Assembly (NCBI GenBank): GCA_013151315.1
Contig: JAADIN010000126.1
Location: 1-12,199, forward strand
Length of the DNA: 12,199 nt
Direction of reading: 5' to 3'
Source of the DNA: Planctomycetota bacterium
GTDB taxonomy: Bacteria > Planctomycetota > Planctomycetia > Pirellulales > Lacipirellulaceae
Each line of letters opens with the position of its first letter. Within the stretch, counting starts at the first letter, position 1. This document shows, piece after piece, positions 1 to 7,315 of the stretch. The notes beneath the pieces were generated by a model. The model saw nothing but the letters and a program-made list of their open reading frames with translations. It was not told where the DNA came from and ran no database searches. A program made the position numbers and the translations under genes.

Positions 1-61
1 ATAAAAGTCAACAATAAAAACGACTCGGAGAGGCGTTCTACTCTGGCTTTGGGTCTGCGCA

Positions 62-451
62 CTAATACTTGGCACTCAGGTTATGAAAAATATCCTGCAA
101 CCGAAGGCCATAGGTGCGGTAGCGAACCTTCGAACGCGACCAACCTGCACCCGGGGTATGGGCGTAGTGCGATCGCGTGTGCTTGTACATAAACTCGTGC
201 GGCATCAACGGTTGGTAGGTCACGTAAGTGTGCCCTACACGCGCCGGTACCGGACGAGGCGACACATACATCGCGGCCGCGGTTCCGCTCGGGTTGGGCC
301 CGACTTGGTAGTTGGCGAACAGATCGTTTTTGCTCTGATAGCTAATGATTCGCTTCCAACGGCCTTCCGTAGCACTTGCCTCCGATCCGCAAAGCCAAGA
401 TCCGGCCAACAGAGCCACAATCAGACTCGCGGGAACCAATCGGTGAACCAT
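62..451 (-). CDS. Small secreted planctomycete protein of unknown function
   Basis: A 129-residue protein is read from ATG at 451, preceded by a strong Shine-Dalgarno (AGGAGGGG) 3 bases upstream. The frame stays open 28 codons further upstream, but those codons have no ribosome site and would bury the signal peptide, so I reject the longer form. Residues 1-27 form a Sec signal peptide: Arg4, a hydrophobic core VPASLIVALLAGSWL, and an AxA-type cleavage site after SEASA; Cys21 is not in a lipobox. The mature part of about 100 residues is rich in Tyr, His, Pro and Arg, with a central VGHTYVTYQPLMPHEFMY stretch (72-89) and a basic C-terminal third. I recall similar short exported proteins from planctomycete genomes, always without a known function. 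It is divergent from the topoisomerase VI genes and not obviously linked to them. Gene reality is fairly sure; function is unknown. Confidence 0.75.
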   Translation of the reverse strand: MVHRLVPASLIVALLAGSWLCGSEASATEGRWKRIISYQSKNDLFANYQVGPNPSGTAAAMYVSPRPVPARVGHTYVTYQPLMPHEFMYKHTRSHYAHTPGAGWSRSKVRYRTYGLRLQDIFHNLSAKY

Positions 452-634
452 AATCCCCTCCTGATAAAAATAATTTCGAGCCCGACCGGGTAGGCAGCCC
501 TGTTGGGGCCGGTGGTCTAGCTGCGAGGTCCTCACCCTGATGCTTGTCGGCCAGTGCGAGTCCTAACGATGAGTTTTTATCTACCGGACGTAACGGTCGT
601 CCGAAATAGACTGCCAGAAGCGGAATACGCGCCC

Positions 635-663
635 TGGGTACTTAGCCGACATGCCGTTATAAT
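635..663 (+). promoter_or_regulatory. Putative promoter of the topoisomerase VI genes
   Basis: A perfect TATAAT lies at 658-663. At 17 bp spacing the -35 position reads TGGGTA (635-640), only 3 of 6 matches to TTGACA. Transcription would start near 670 and give a leader of about 58 bases before the TTG at 728. It lies inside the longest possible reading frame of the downstream gene (from 554), which supports the later start. The 452-634 stretch upstream shows nothing else I can support. Confidence 0.4.
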
Positions 664-727
664 CCCTACATTCCTACCTACATCCTGGTATTCGACAGTT
701 GAGAATTGGCAAAAAGGAGACGCCCCC

Positions 728-2779
728 TTGGCGACCGCGAAACGCAAGAAAGCACCCAAGAAACAACCCTCGGCGGTGTCAAAAAATGGTGCCGCACCCA
801 AACGTCGCTCAACGGCCAAAGCGATGGCCGCCAGCCAGCGCGATATCTCGGTCAGCGAGTTTTTTGCCAAAAACCGGCATTTGCTCGGTTTTGACAATCC
901 GCGCAAGGCGCTGCTAACGACCGTCAAAGAAGCGGTCGACAATTCGCTCGACGCCTGCGAAGAGGCCGGCATCCTGCCCGAGATTTGGGTCCATATCGAG
1001 CAGACCGGCTCCGACCGTTACAAAGTCGGCATCCAAGACAACGGCCCCGGCATCCTCAAAAAGCAAATCCCGCTCATCTTCGGCAAGCTGCTCTACGGCT
1101 CCAAATTTCACCGGCTCCGGCAAAGTCGTGGCCAACAGGGCATCGGCATCAGCGCCGCCGGCATGTACGGCGTACAGACGACTGGCAAGCCGGTAAAAAT
1201 CATCTCCAAAGTCTCGGTCCGCAAGCCGGCTCACTACTACGAAATCCAAATCGACACGAAGATCAACCAGCCAAAAATTCTTAACGGCAAAGGCAACGGC
1301 GTCGACATCGATCCGGGCGAAAAGGGCGCGAAGTACATCGAAAAACACGGCATCGAGTGGGTCGACCAGCCACATGGCACGCGCGTCACCATCGAGCTGC
1401 AAGCCAAGTTCACGCGAGGGCGAGGCAGCGTCGGCGAGTATCTCGAACAGACCGCGATCGCCAATCCGCACGTCACGATCCACTATTGCGACCCCGACGA
1501 TTTTGAATACGACTACGAGGCAACCGCCGACGCGCTGCCCAAAGAGCCAAAGGAAATCAAACCGCATCCCTACGGCATCGAAGTCGGTCGACTCGCAGCC
1601 ATGGTCGAAGAAGTCGAGCCGATGACGCTCGCCGAATTTCTCCGCACTCGTTTTTCTCGCGTCACGCCGGCCATTGCCAAACGGATCTGCGAAACGGCGA
1701 AAGTAAGTTCTCGCACAAAAACCACCAAAGTCGGCCGACAAGAATCCGACGCACTCTACCAAGCAATCCAAGCAACAAAAATCTCCAACCCGTCGACCGA
1801 CTGCATCTGCCCGATCGGCGAAGACCTTATCCTGAAAGGTTTGCATCACGTCGTGCCGGCTGAGTTTTATGTCGCCGCCACGCGCCCGCCAGCCGTTTAT
1901 CGGGGAAACCCATTTCAAATCGAGGTCGGCCTCGCCTATGGCGGCACCGCGCCGACGCAAAACATCACCAAGGAGCTGCTACTCGAACTGCTCGACGAGA
2001 CCGACGCCCGAACCCTCCGGCAGTTTCTCATCCACACTTTCAATGGCCTGGGCTCCGACGCAGCCGACCGAATCATCAAAGCCGCCTCGCTCAGCACCCG
2101 ACAAGCACCCGGCAAACTCAAGCCCAAAGACACCGAAAAACTTCTCTCGGCGATGAAAAACGTCAACATCTCCGATGGCCAAACGATGGAAGTGATGCGC
2201 TACGCCAATCGCGTGCCGCTCCAATTCCAGCAAGCCGCCTGTGCAGTCACGCAAACCGTGCTCGCGACCAATTGGCGCAGCTACGGCCTCTCGCAATCGC
2301 GCGGCTCGCTCCCCCGCGGGCCCGTTTCGCTGATGATCCACATCGCCAGCGTCTGGGTCCCTTTTACGAGCGAATCGAAGGAAGCGATTGCCAATTATCC
2401 CGAAATTCAAAAAGAGATTCGCCTCGGCCTGCAAGCGGTCGGCCGCAAGCTGGGCATGTATCTGCGTCGTCGACTCAAAGTCAAACAGCAAACCGATCGG
2501 CGTGAAGTCTTTTTGCGTTACCTCAAGGAAGTCTCCTTGGCGGTGAGCGAAATCAACGGCGCGAAGCAGTCCGAGCTGTACGATCAGCTCGTGAAAGTTG
2601 CTAAAAAACACACGGCCGAGGCCGACATGAAGCTCGACGACCGAGGCCGACCGATCGAAGAAAAACCCGAGGAGTTGAACCTGGGCGACAATGTGCTTAT
2701 CGTCGACCCAACAACACACGCTGCGGCGATCAACCGCACCAGTCAAGAAGATGACTCTGAAGAAGAAACTGAAGAATAG
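728..2779 (+). CDS. top6B: DNA topoisomerase VI subunit B (ATPase), with extra H2TH-like insert
   Basis: This is the ATPase subunit of a type IIB topoisomerase; it dimerises on ATP binding and drives strand passage through the break made by subunit A. I start at TTG 728 (683 aa) because AGGAG at 715-719 sits 8 bases before it and a TATAAT lies at 658-663; the frame is open back to 554. Residue numbers follow the TTG start. An Ala/Lys/Arg-rich tail (1-35) precedes the GHKL ATPase fold: KEAVDNSLDA (67-76, Glu68, Asn72), DNGPGI (104-109), and SRGQQGIGISAAG (133-145). The H2TH domain is about 299-372. The transducer runs from PAEFYVAATRPPAVYRGNPF to about 600, with the likely phosphate-contacting Lys551 in VPFTSESKEAI. 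Between GLAYGG and RYANRVPL it has about 85 extra residues that resemble a second H2TH. The C-terminus is acidic. Archaeal homologues are about 530 residues. Confidence 0.93.
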   Translation: MATAKRKKAPKKQPSAVSKNGAAPKRRSTAKAMAASQRDISVSEFFAKNRHLLGFDNPRKALLTTVKEAVDNSLDACEEAGILPEIWVHIEQTGSDRYKVGIQDNGPGILKKQIPLIFGKLLYGSKFHRLRQSRGQQGIGISAAGMYGVQTTGKPVKIISKVSVRKPAHYYEIQIDTKINQPKILNGKGNGVDIDPGEKGAKYIEKHGIEWVDQPHGTRVTIELQAKFTRGRGSVGEYLEQTAIANPHVTIHYCDPDDFEYDYEATADALPKEPKEIKPHPYGIEVGRLAAMVEEVEPMTLAEFLRTRFSRVTPAIAKRICETAKVSSRTKTTKVGRQESDALYQAIQATKISNPSTDCICPIGEDLILKGLHHVVPAEFYVAATRPPAVYRGNPFQIEVGLAYGGTAPTQNITKELLLELLDETDARTLRQFLIHTFNGLGSDAADRIIKAASLSTRQAPGKLKPKDTEKLLSAMKNVNISDGQTMEVMRYANRVPLQFQQAACAVTQTVLATNWRSYGLSQSRGSLPRGPVSLMIHIASVWVPFTSESKEAIANYPEIQKEIRLGLQAVGRKLGMYLRRRLKVKQQTDRREVFLRYLKEVSLAVSEINGAKQSELYDQLVKVAKKHTAEADMKLDDRGRPIEEKPEELNLGDNVLIVDPTTHAAAINRTSQEDDSEEETEE

Positions 2780-2836
2780 CCTCACGCAGAGGGATCGAGT
2801 CTCTGCGTCTTTGCGCCTCTGCGTGAAAACTTTTTT
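2780..2836. repeat. Inverted octamer repeat between the two topoisomerase VI genes
   Basis: Three tandem octamers stand at 2801-2824 (CTCTGCGT, CTTTGCGC, CTCTGCGT), and one inverted copy (ACGCAGAG) at 2784-2791. The inverted copy can pair with either outer octamer: an 11-bp perfect stem 2782-2792 with 2816-2826 (23-base loop), or an 8-bp stem 2784-2791 with 2801-2808 (9-base loop). A run of six T follows at 2831-2836, so the larger hairpin resembles a leaky terminator or attenuator between subunits B and A. I recall near-identical CTCTGCGT/CTTTGCGC strings scattered through unrelated environmental bacteria, so this is probably a mobile or dispersed repeat unit. Confidence 0.75.
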
Positions 2837-2856
2837 GAAATTTAGCGAGCAATTTG

Positions 2857-4008
2857 ATGGCCAAGAAAAAACCTCTCCCCCGAACCCGCAAGCCCAAAGC
2901 AAAACTCTCGCCGCGCGATAAAAAGACGATGGCCCGACTCACGGGGCTGGCCGATCGGGTCGTCACGGCCGCCAACGCCCGACGCGATCCGTACGTCGAA
3001 ATCCCCTCACGCACTCTGTCGAACGTCCACTACAGCCCGCGCAAGCGGATCCTCGAGATGGGCAACAACAAAAACCGGCGACAGCTTTTTGATTTATCGC
3101 AGGCGAAGGCCTACATGCGTACCGTGCTCGTAGCCAGCGGTTGCAAACAACTGCTCGATCAAGGCAAGACGACCAGCCTTCGAGGTTTGTATTACATGCT
3201 CAAACACACGATCGAAGGCGCCAAAGAAAATACGTTTGATGAGCAAAATGAGTGCGATACGATTATCGAAGATGTCGAAGTGCTGCTCAATTCGATCCGC
3301 GAGGAGCTGCATTTGTATGCTGAAAATCGTGGGGCGATGGTGGGCAACATCACACTCCGCGATCGGGGCGATGTGATCGATTGTTCGCGGATGGGGTCGG
3401 GCGGCTACGCGATCCCTTCGATCGTCGAACCGGAGGTGATCGAGCTCAGCCGAAAAAAGTGTGACGCCAAGTTCATCCTGCATGTCGAAAAAGGGACCGT
3501 TTGGCAACGGTTCAATGAGGACAAGTTTTGGGAAAAACACAATTGCATCCTCACGCACGGTGCCGGTCAACCACCGCGCGGAGTCCGGCGCATCCTGCAC
3601 CGCATGCACAACGAGCTCAAGTTGCCGATCTACTGTGTGCTCGATAACGACCCTTGGGGATACTACATCTACAGCGTACTGAAGCAGGGTTCGATCAATT
3701 TGGCCTTTGAATCGCAGCGCATGGCGATTCCCGACGCCAAGTATCTCGGCCTACGCAGCATCGATTTCGATCGCTGTGGTCTTTCCGACGGCGTGAAAAT
3801 CGCGTTGAACGAAAACGATCGCAAGCGAGCCAAGCAAATTGCCAAGTACCCGTGGTTCGAAAAAAAGCGTCCGTGGCAAAGCGAAATCGCTCGCATGTTG
3901 AAGAACGATTTCAAGCTCGAAGTCGAATCGCTCATCAGCAAAGATATCAGCTACGTGACCGAGGTTTACGTGCCGGAGCGACTTGAGGCGAAGGATTGGC
4001 TCGATTGA
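2857..4008 (+). CDS. top6A: DNA topoisomerase VI subunit A (Spo11-like)
   Basis: This subunit, homologous to Spo11, makes the double-strand break through a tyrosyl-DNA link. The ATG at 2857 gives 383 residues, close to the archaeal length; a TTG directly before it (2854) is also possible, and no strong ribosome site is visible for either. A Lys/Arg-rich N-terminus (1-24) is followed by the winged-helix 5Y-CAP domain with TTSLRGLYYMLKH (105-117), in which the second Tyr (Tyr113) is the expected nucleophile. The Toprim domain follows with its acidic triad: Glu211 in FILHVEKGTVW and Asp263/Asp265 in VLDNDPWGYYIYS, plus the conserved GAGQPPRGVRRILHRM (236-250). All catalytic residues are present, so the enzyme should be active. 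It lies 77 bases after subunit B in the same direction, with a hairpin repeat in the gap, and needs B to form the A2B2 enzyme. Confidence 0.95.
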   Translation: MAKKKPLPRTRKPKAKLSPRDKKTMARLTGLADRVVTAANARRDPYVEIPSRTLSNVHYSPRKRILEMGNNKNRRQLFDLSQAKAYMRTVLVASGCKQLLDQGKTTSLRGLYYMLKHTIEGAKENTFDEQNECDTIIEDVEVLLNSIREELHLYAENRGAMVGNITLRDRGDVIDCSRMGSGGYAIPSIVEPEVIELSRKKCDAKFILHVEKGTVWQRFNEDKFWEKHNCILTHGAGQPPRGVRRILHRMHNELKLPIYCVLDNDPWGYYIYSVLKQGSINLAFESQRMAIPDAKYLGLRSIDFDRCGLSDGVKIALNENDRKRAKQIAKYPWFEKKRPWQSEIARMLKNDFKLEVESLISKDISYVTEVYVPERLEAKDWLD

Positions 4009-4097
4009 ATTTGAGTAACACTTCAGCCGTCTGCGTGATTCTTTTCCAAACGCCTTGCTACAGATGGCTAAGCGGTTACGATTTTTTGAACCGCCTC

Positions 4098-4496
4098 CTA
4101 GGAAACAAGCATCTCCACAGCGCGACTTCCAAACACCAGCAAGCCAACAATCGCCGCCCCGAAGGCAACCACCGACACCGCGCCGCTAGCGATGTCGAGC
4201 GCGTCGCGAATCTCAGGGTTTTCTTCGCGCGTGATCGCGCGGGCCAAATGCTCGATTGCCGAATTAAAAAACTCGGCGGAGAAAACCATCGTGATGCACA
4301 AGATCAGCGTCAGCCACTCGGCCTGCGAAACTTGCAGCCAAGTCGCCATCGCAACGACGGCCATCGCAGCGGAAAAGTGGGCGTAAAAGCTACTTTGGCC
4401 ACGAACTCCAACGGCTAGGCCTCTTAGCGCACAGGCAAATTTCTGCTTCCACCGCCCGACGAACGAACGAGACTCCCGCAGTGGCCATTTTTTCAT
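4098..4496 (-). CDS. dgkA: DgkA-type membrane lipid kinase (diacylglycerol or undecaprenol kinase)
   Basis: A 132-residue integral membrane kinase of the small DgkA family, which phosphorylates diacylglycerol or undecaprenol with ATP at the inner membrane. The family signature is clear: an amphipathic N-terminal helix (FACALRGLAVGVRGQSSFYAH, 20-40), hydrophobic segments at about 41-56, 60-75 and 105-122, the AEFFNSAIEHL motif (74-84, with Glu75, Asn78, Glu82) and Asp101 in ALDIASGAV. The glutamate that E. coli DgkA has near residue 28 is replaced here by Gln34. Which lipid is used cannot be told from sequence. ATG 4496 has GGAG 6 bases upstream; both lie in a heptamer repeat that fills the 33-base gap after the lptD-like gene, so the two are probably co-transcribed. 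The gene converges on subunit A of topoisomerase VI, with 89 bases between the stops. Confidence 0.9.
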   Translation of the reverse strand: MKKWPLRESRSFVGRWKQKFACALRGLAVGVRGQSSFYAHFSAAMAVVAMATWLQVSQAEWLTLILCITMVFSAEFFNSAIEHLARAITREENPEIRDALDIASGAVSVVAFGAAIVGLLVFGSRAVEMLVS

Positions 4497-4529
4497 TCCG
4501 CACTCCGAAATCCGTACTCCGCAATCGAC
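4495..4529. repeat. Degenerate 7-base tandem repeat filling the lptD-dgkA gap
   Basis: Read on the plus strand, the units are ATTCCGC, ACTCCGA, AATCCGT, ACTCCGC and a decayed AATCGAC, consensus A-N-TCCG-N. The array begins inside the dgkA start codon (4494-4496) and ends directly before the stop codon of the lptD-like gene (4530-4532). On the minus strand it offers GGAG twice; the copy nearest the start lies 6 bases before ATG and is the only visible ribosome site for dgkA. I recall similar CGGAGTG/CGGAATG strings dispersed in planctomycete genomes. Confidence 0.75.
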
Positions 4530-7259
4530 CTATTCCAATCCAAAGGCTCCGGCCGGCGGCACCTCGATACCGGTCATGCTTGTCAGCCGTAGCTTAGGAA
4601 GAAAACGGGGCTCGACGAGAAAATTAATACCCACGTTGTCTTTGCCTGTATCGACGTTGATGCCTGCCGTCACGAGCAGTGACTCTCCAATTCGGGTCAT
4701 CGAGAACGATTGTCCGATGTTGCCCGCATCGCTCAGATCGACCGTCGCCCCGCCGGTTGAAATCCATTTCGGGCTCAGCCGATAGCTGTAGCTCCCCATC
4801 AGCACGTTGCTATCGATCGGCCCCGTAATCGATCGCACCCCGAAATACGCGTTCCCGCGCGACGGACGATTGAGCAACACCCCGCCCGAGACCATACGCA
4901 AGCCATCGCCAAAAAAGTCGGCCGCCCCATCCGAGAGGATCGTAAAACGGTCGCCCAAATGCCATCGCAAATCGTAGTCGACCAGCCCCAGGTCTTGGCC
5001 AAAGTTGTCTCGATTTTCCTTGGGAAACCAAGAGGCATTCGTGTCGATCGTAAGCCAGTCGACCACATGCTGCCGCCCTGGAGCCCCGCGTTTGGTCTGC
5101 CATCGGTGACGCATCCCCATCCTCAAAGCCATCAGGTCGTCGGCGATCTCGGTCGTCGGCGAAGTGACCGATCCCTGAATTCCTGTCCGAAACGCATAAA
5201 GGCGGGGATCAAATTTGAGGCTCGTGATCGTCGGAGAAAGTGTCGGATTGAAAACCCGACGCCGCATTTCGATGATCGAAATATCGTCCAGCGGATCGTA
5301 GAGCGGCAACTCCGTGAAATTGCGGCTTGCGTCGGCGTACGAAAACTCAGCGTCAAAAACGACCTTGTGGGCTAGCCCGTTGAGATTGAACAACGAATCG
5401 CGCACTTCCGGATAGACGGCCCAGAAGGGCACACTCGCTCGCACGCCCGTATGCACGAAAGCACGCTGCAGGTCGTCGCCATCAAGGGCCTCGCCCCAAT
5501 GGGCCAGCTCGCCCAGCGCAAAGGGCACCACTTTTACCGCCCCCATTCGAAACGGCAAATCAATTTCCTGTCGCGTGACCAGCCGCTCGCCTTCGGCATT
5601 TGCTTCCCACGGCAGCGGCGTAAACTGACCAGCTAGCGTGGGATTCGTCGGCGTCGTAGCCATATTAAGATTCGCATAGCCGGCCTGCGAATGCTCGAAC
5701 CAAGTCAGTCGGTCGCCCAGTAGCGACTCGCCAAGCCAATAGTGATCGACACGCGGTAGCCACTGCGTCTCGGTAAAGAAATCGTTCAACTGCCCGTTCG
5801 CTTCGATCGACAGCGAGCGATTGTCGGCCAACCGTTTTAGCCGCAGGCCCGACCGAGGATCTTTCTGCTCATCCCATTCGCGTTCGTAGTACTGCTCAAG
5901 AAAAGTCCGGTCGCTCGTCCAACCCAATTCGCCGGTAAGCTCCCAGCCGTTGCGAAATCGCTGGCGATGCTGGCCGAAAAATCGAAACCGATAGTCTTCT
6001 TCCGGAGCAATCGCCCGTCGGCCCAAGCCCAAGTTATCAAGCCCCTCATCAGCGATGCCCCAAAAATCCCACAGCCCTTCGGCCGGCCCTTCAAAACCCA
6101 AAAACTCGGGCCGGTCGTACTCAAACGTCGTCCCGTGGCCGAGGCCCCGATCGCTCAAATAATCAACGCTAAGCCCCCAGTCGGTCCCCTGTGGCGCGTT
6201 GCGCATCCCGAACAACTGGTAAGCATCAATGTCGGTCCGCACCTGGGTCCCAAAAACCCGGTCGCTGCCGACTTGGATTCCATCGATGATAAATGTCGGC
6301 TTGCTGAGGTCGGTGGCAAAACGGGGCCAATAGAAAACTGGAATGCCCCGCACATAAACGGTATTGCCACGGCTCTCGGCCATCTGTCGATGGTCGACCG
6401 ACGGCTCGCCCGTGCGAGGATCAAAAGCGGGGCTCTGCAAGTCCTGAAAGGAAATCTCGTTGGAGCTGAAATAATAAGCCGGCTCTTCCAAACGGCTGGT
6501 CGTAATCTGCGCATTGGTCGCGGTAAAATGCGATTGGTCAAGCTGACGAATCGCCGAGGCACGCAGCCGAATCAAACCTTGGTACTCAAAATCACCAACG
6601 CGCGGCAACGGAGTCAGCAACTCGGCATTAAGAATCACTCCCACCTTGCGGCGGACATCGTAAAACATCCGGTCGGCGTAGATGACGCGGTCGCCTTGGC
6701 GAAACTCGATGTTGCCTTCCATGTAGATTTCTAGCGGCGTGTCTTGCGACTGCAACGACTGGCCGCCGAAACCTCCGCCCAAACCGCCAGCGCCCCCTGC
6801 CGTCCAAATGACCGCCCGATCGGTGCTGATATCCACCGTACCCACCGGCCCCAATGCCGAGGGCAATCCCTCGGCTGCCAATCCTTCGATCAGCACGCGA
6901 ATGCCGCCCGAAACCACCGTCACGCGGTCGCCATTAGGCTGCGGTCTCGAATCGATCGCAGGCGACGAATCGTTCCTCGGAGACATCCGAATGCTGCGCA
7001 TGCCCGAAGGCAACGGCTGGACCGCATTCACGGCAGGAGAAAATTCCGTAAACTGCGCAAGCGCCAATTGCCGGCTCGCTTGCTTCTCGCCAACATCCTC
7101 CGCCCAACAGGGCACGACAAACATCGCAAAGAAAAAAGCCAGCGCGCAACACGATCGAAGTCGCGCCGAGCGGACCGAAAGCGAGCAACGCGATGGATTT
7201 CGCGAGGAGATCAGCAAGTCTCTTTCTGGCAACGTCCGACAAGCATACCGAACGCGCAC
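4530..7259 (-). CDS. lptD: LptD/OstA-like outer-membrane protein
   Basis: A 909-residue protein resembling LptD, the outer-membrane barrel that inserts lipopolysaccharide at the cell surface. Start candidates are GTG 7259 (used here, no clear ribosome site) and TTG 7217 (895 aa, preceded by AGAAAGAGA). The signal peptide ends near residue 53 (ALAFFFAMFVVPCWA, then EDVG). A low-complexity linker leads to an OstA/LptA-like beta-jellyroll at about 112-215 (for example LEIYMEGNIEFRQGDRVIYA), interrupted by a Gly-rich loop (153-167). Residues 299-324 match the LptD entry motif (VYVRGIPVFYWPRF), and the rest, to about 905, has the alternating aromatic strands of a large beta-barrel. I see no cysteine in the predicted mature chain, so the disulfides needed by E. 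coli LptD cannot form. It leads the lptD-dgkA pair. The LptD-like family call is good; the exact substrate is inference. Confidence 0.8.
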   Translation of the reverse strand: MRVRYACRTLPERDLLISSRNPSRCSLSVRSARLRSCCALAFFFAMFVVPCWAEDVGEKQASRQLALAQFTEFSPAVNAVQPLPSGMRSIRMSPRNDSSPAIDSRPQPNGDRVTVVSGGIRVLIEGLAAEGLPSALGPVGTVDISTDRAVIWTAGGAGGLGGGFGGQSLQSQDTPLEIYMEGNIEFRQGDRVIYADRMFYDVRRKVGVILNAELLTPLPRVGDFEYQGLIRLRASAIRQLDQSHFTATNAQITTSRLEEPAYYFSSNEISFQDLQSPAFDPRTGEPSVDHRQMAESRGNTVYVRGIPVFYWPRFATDLSKPTFIIDGIQVGSDRVFGTQVRTDIDAYQLFGMRNAPQGTDWGLSVDYLSDRGLGHGTTFEYDRPEFLGFEGPAEGLWDFWGIADEGLDNLGLGRRAIAPEEDYRFRFFGQHRQRFRNGWELTGELGWTSDRTFLEQYYEREWDEQKDPRSGLRLKRLADNRSLSIEANGQLNDFFTETQWLPRVDHYWLGESLLGDRLTWFEHSQAGYANLNMATTPTNPTLAGQFTPLPWEANAEGERLVTRQEIDLPFRMGAVKVVPFALGELAHWGEALDGDDLQRAFVHTGVRASVPFWAVYPEVRDSLFNLNGLAHKVVFDAEFSYADASRNFTELPLYDPLDDISIIEMRRRVFNPTLSPTITSLKFDPRLYAFRTGIQGSVTSPTTEIADDLMALRMGMRHRWQTKRGAPGRQHVVDWLTIDTNASWFPKENRDNFGQDLGLVDYDLRWHLGDRFTILSDGAADFFGDGLRMVSGGVLLNRPSRGNAYFGVRSITGPIDSNVLMGSYSYRLSPKWISTGGATVDLSDAGNIGQSFSMTRIGESLLVTAGINVDTGKDNVGINFLVEPRFLPKLRLTSMTGIEVPPAGAFGLE

Positions 7260-7293
7260 AACAGTAAGCAGGAATAGGATTTACGAATAGCGA

Positions 7294-7310
7294 GCCTCAA
7301 AAATTGAGGC
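7294..7310 (-). promoter_or_regulatory. Stem-loop at the predicted 5' end of the lptD-like mRNA
   Basis: GCCTCAA (7294-7300) and TTGAGGC (7304-7310) form a perfect 7-bp stem with a 3-base loop. The transcript start predicted from the promoter just upstream falls at about 7309, so the RNA would begin with this hairpin, followed by about 35 unpaired bases up to the GTG start. A 5'-terminal stem of this kind can protect an mRNA from decay; that role is inference. Confidence 0.4.
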
Positions 7311-7315
7311 CGCGA

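Noticed and set aside
83..493. Plus-strand frame of 136 codons opposite the small secreted protein
   Set aside because: The minus-strand gene has a strong ribosome site and a signal peptide; this frame is Arg-rich and featureless.
914..2902. Two long minus-strand frames (914-1960 and 1979-2902) antisense to topoisomerase VI B
   Set aside because: Both are shadows of a conserved coding sequence and have no recognisable domains.
4072..4094. Possible bidirectional terminator between convergent topoisomerase VI A and dgkA
   Set aside because: The stem is only 6 bp (GCGGTT with AACCGC) with the T run in the loop, not after the stem on either strand.
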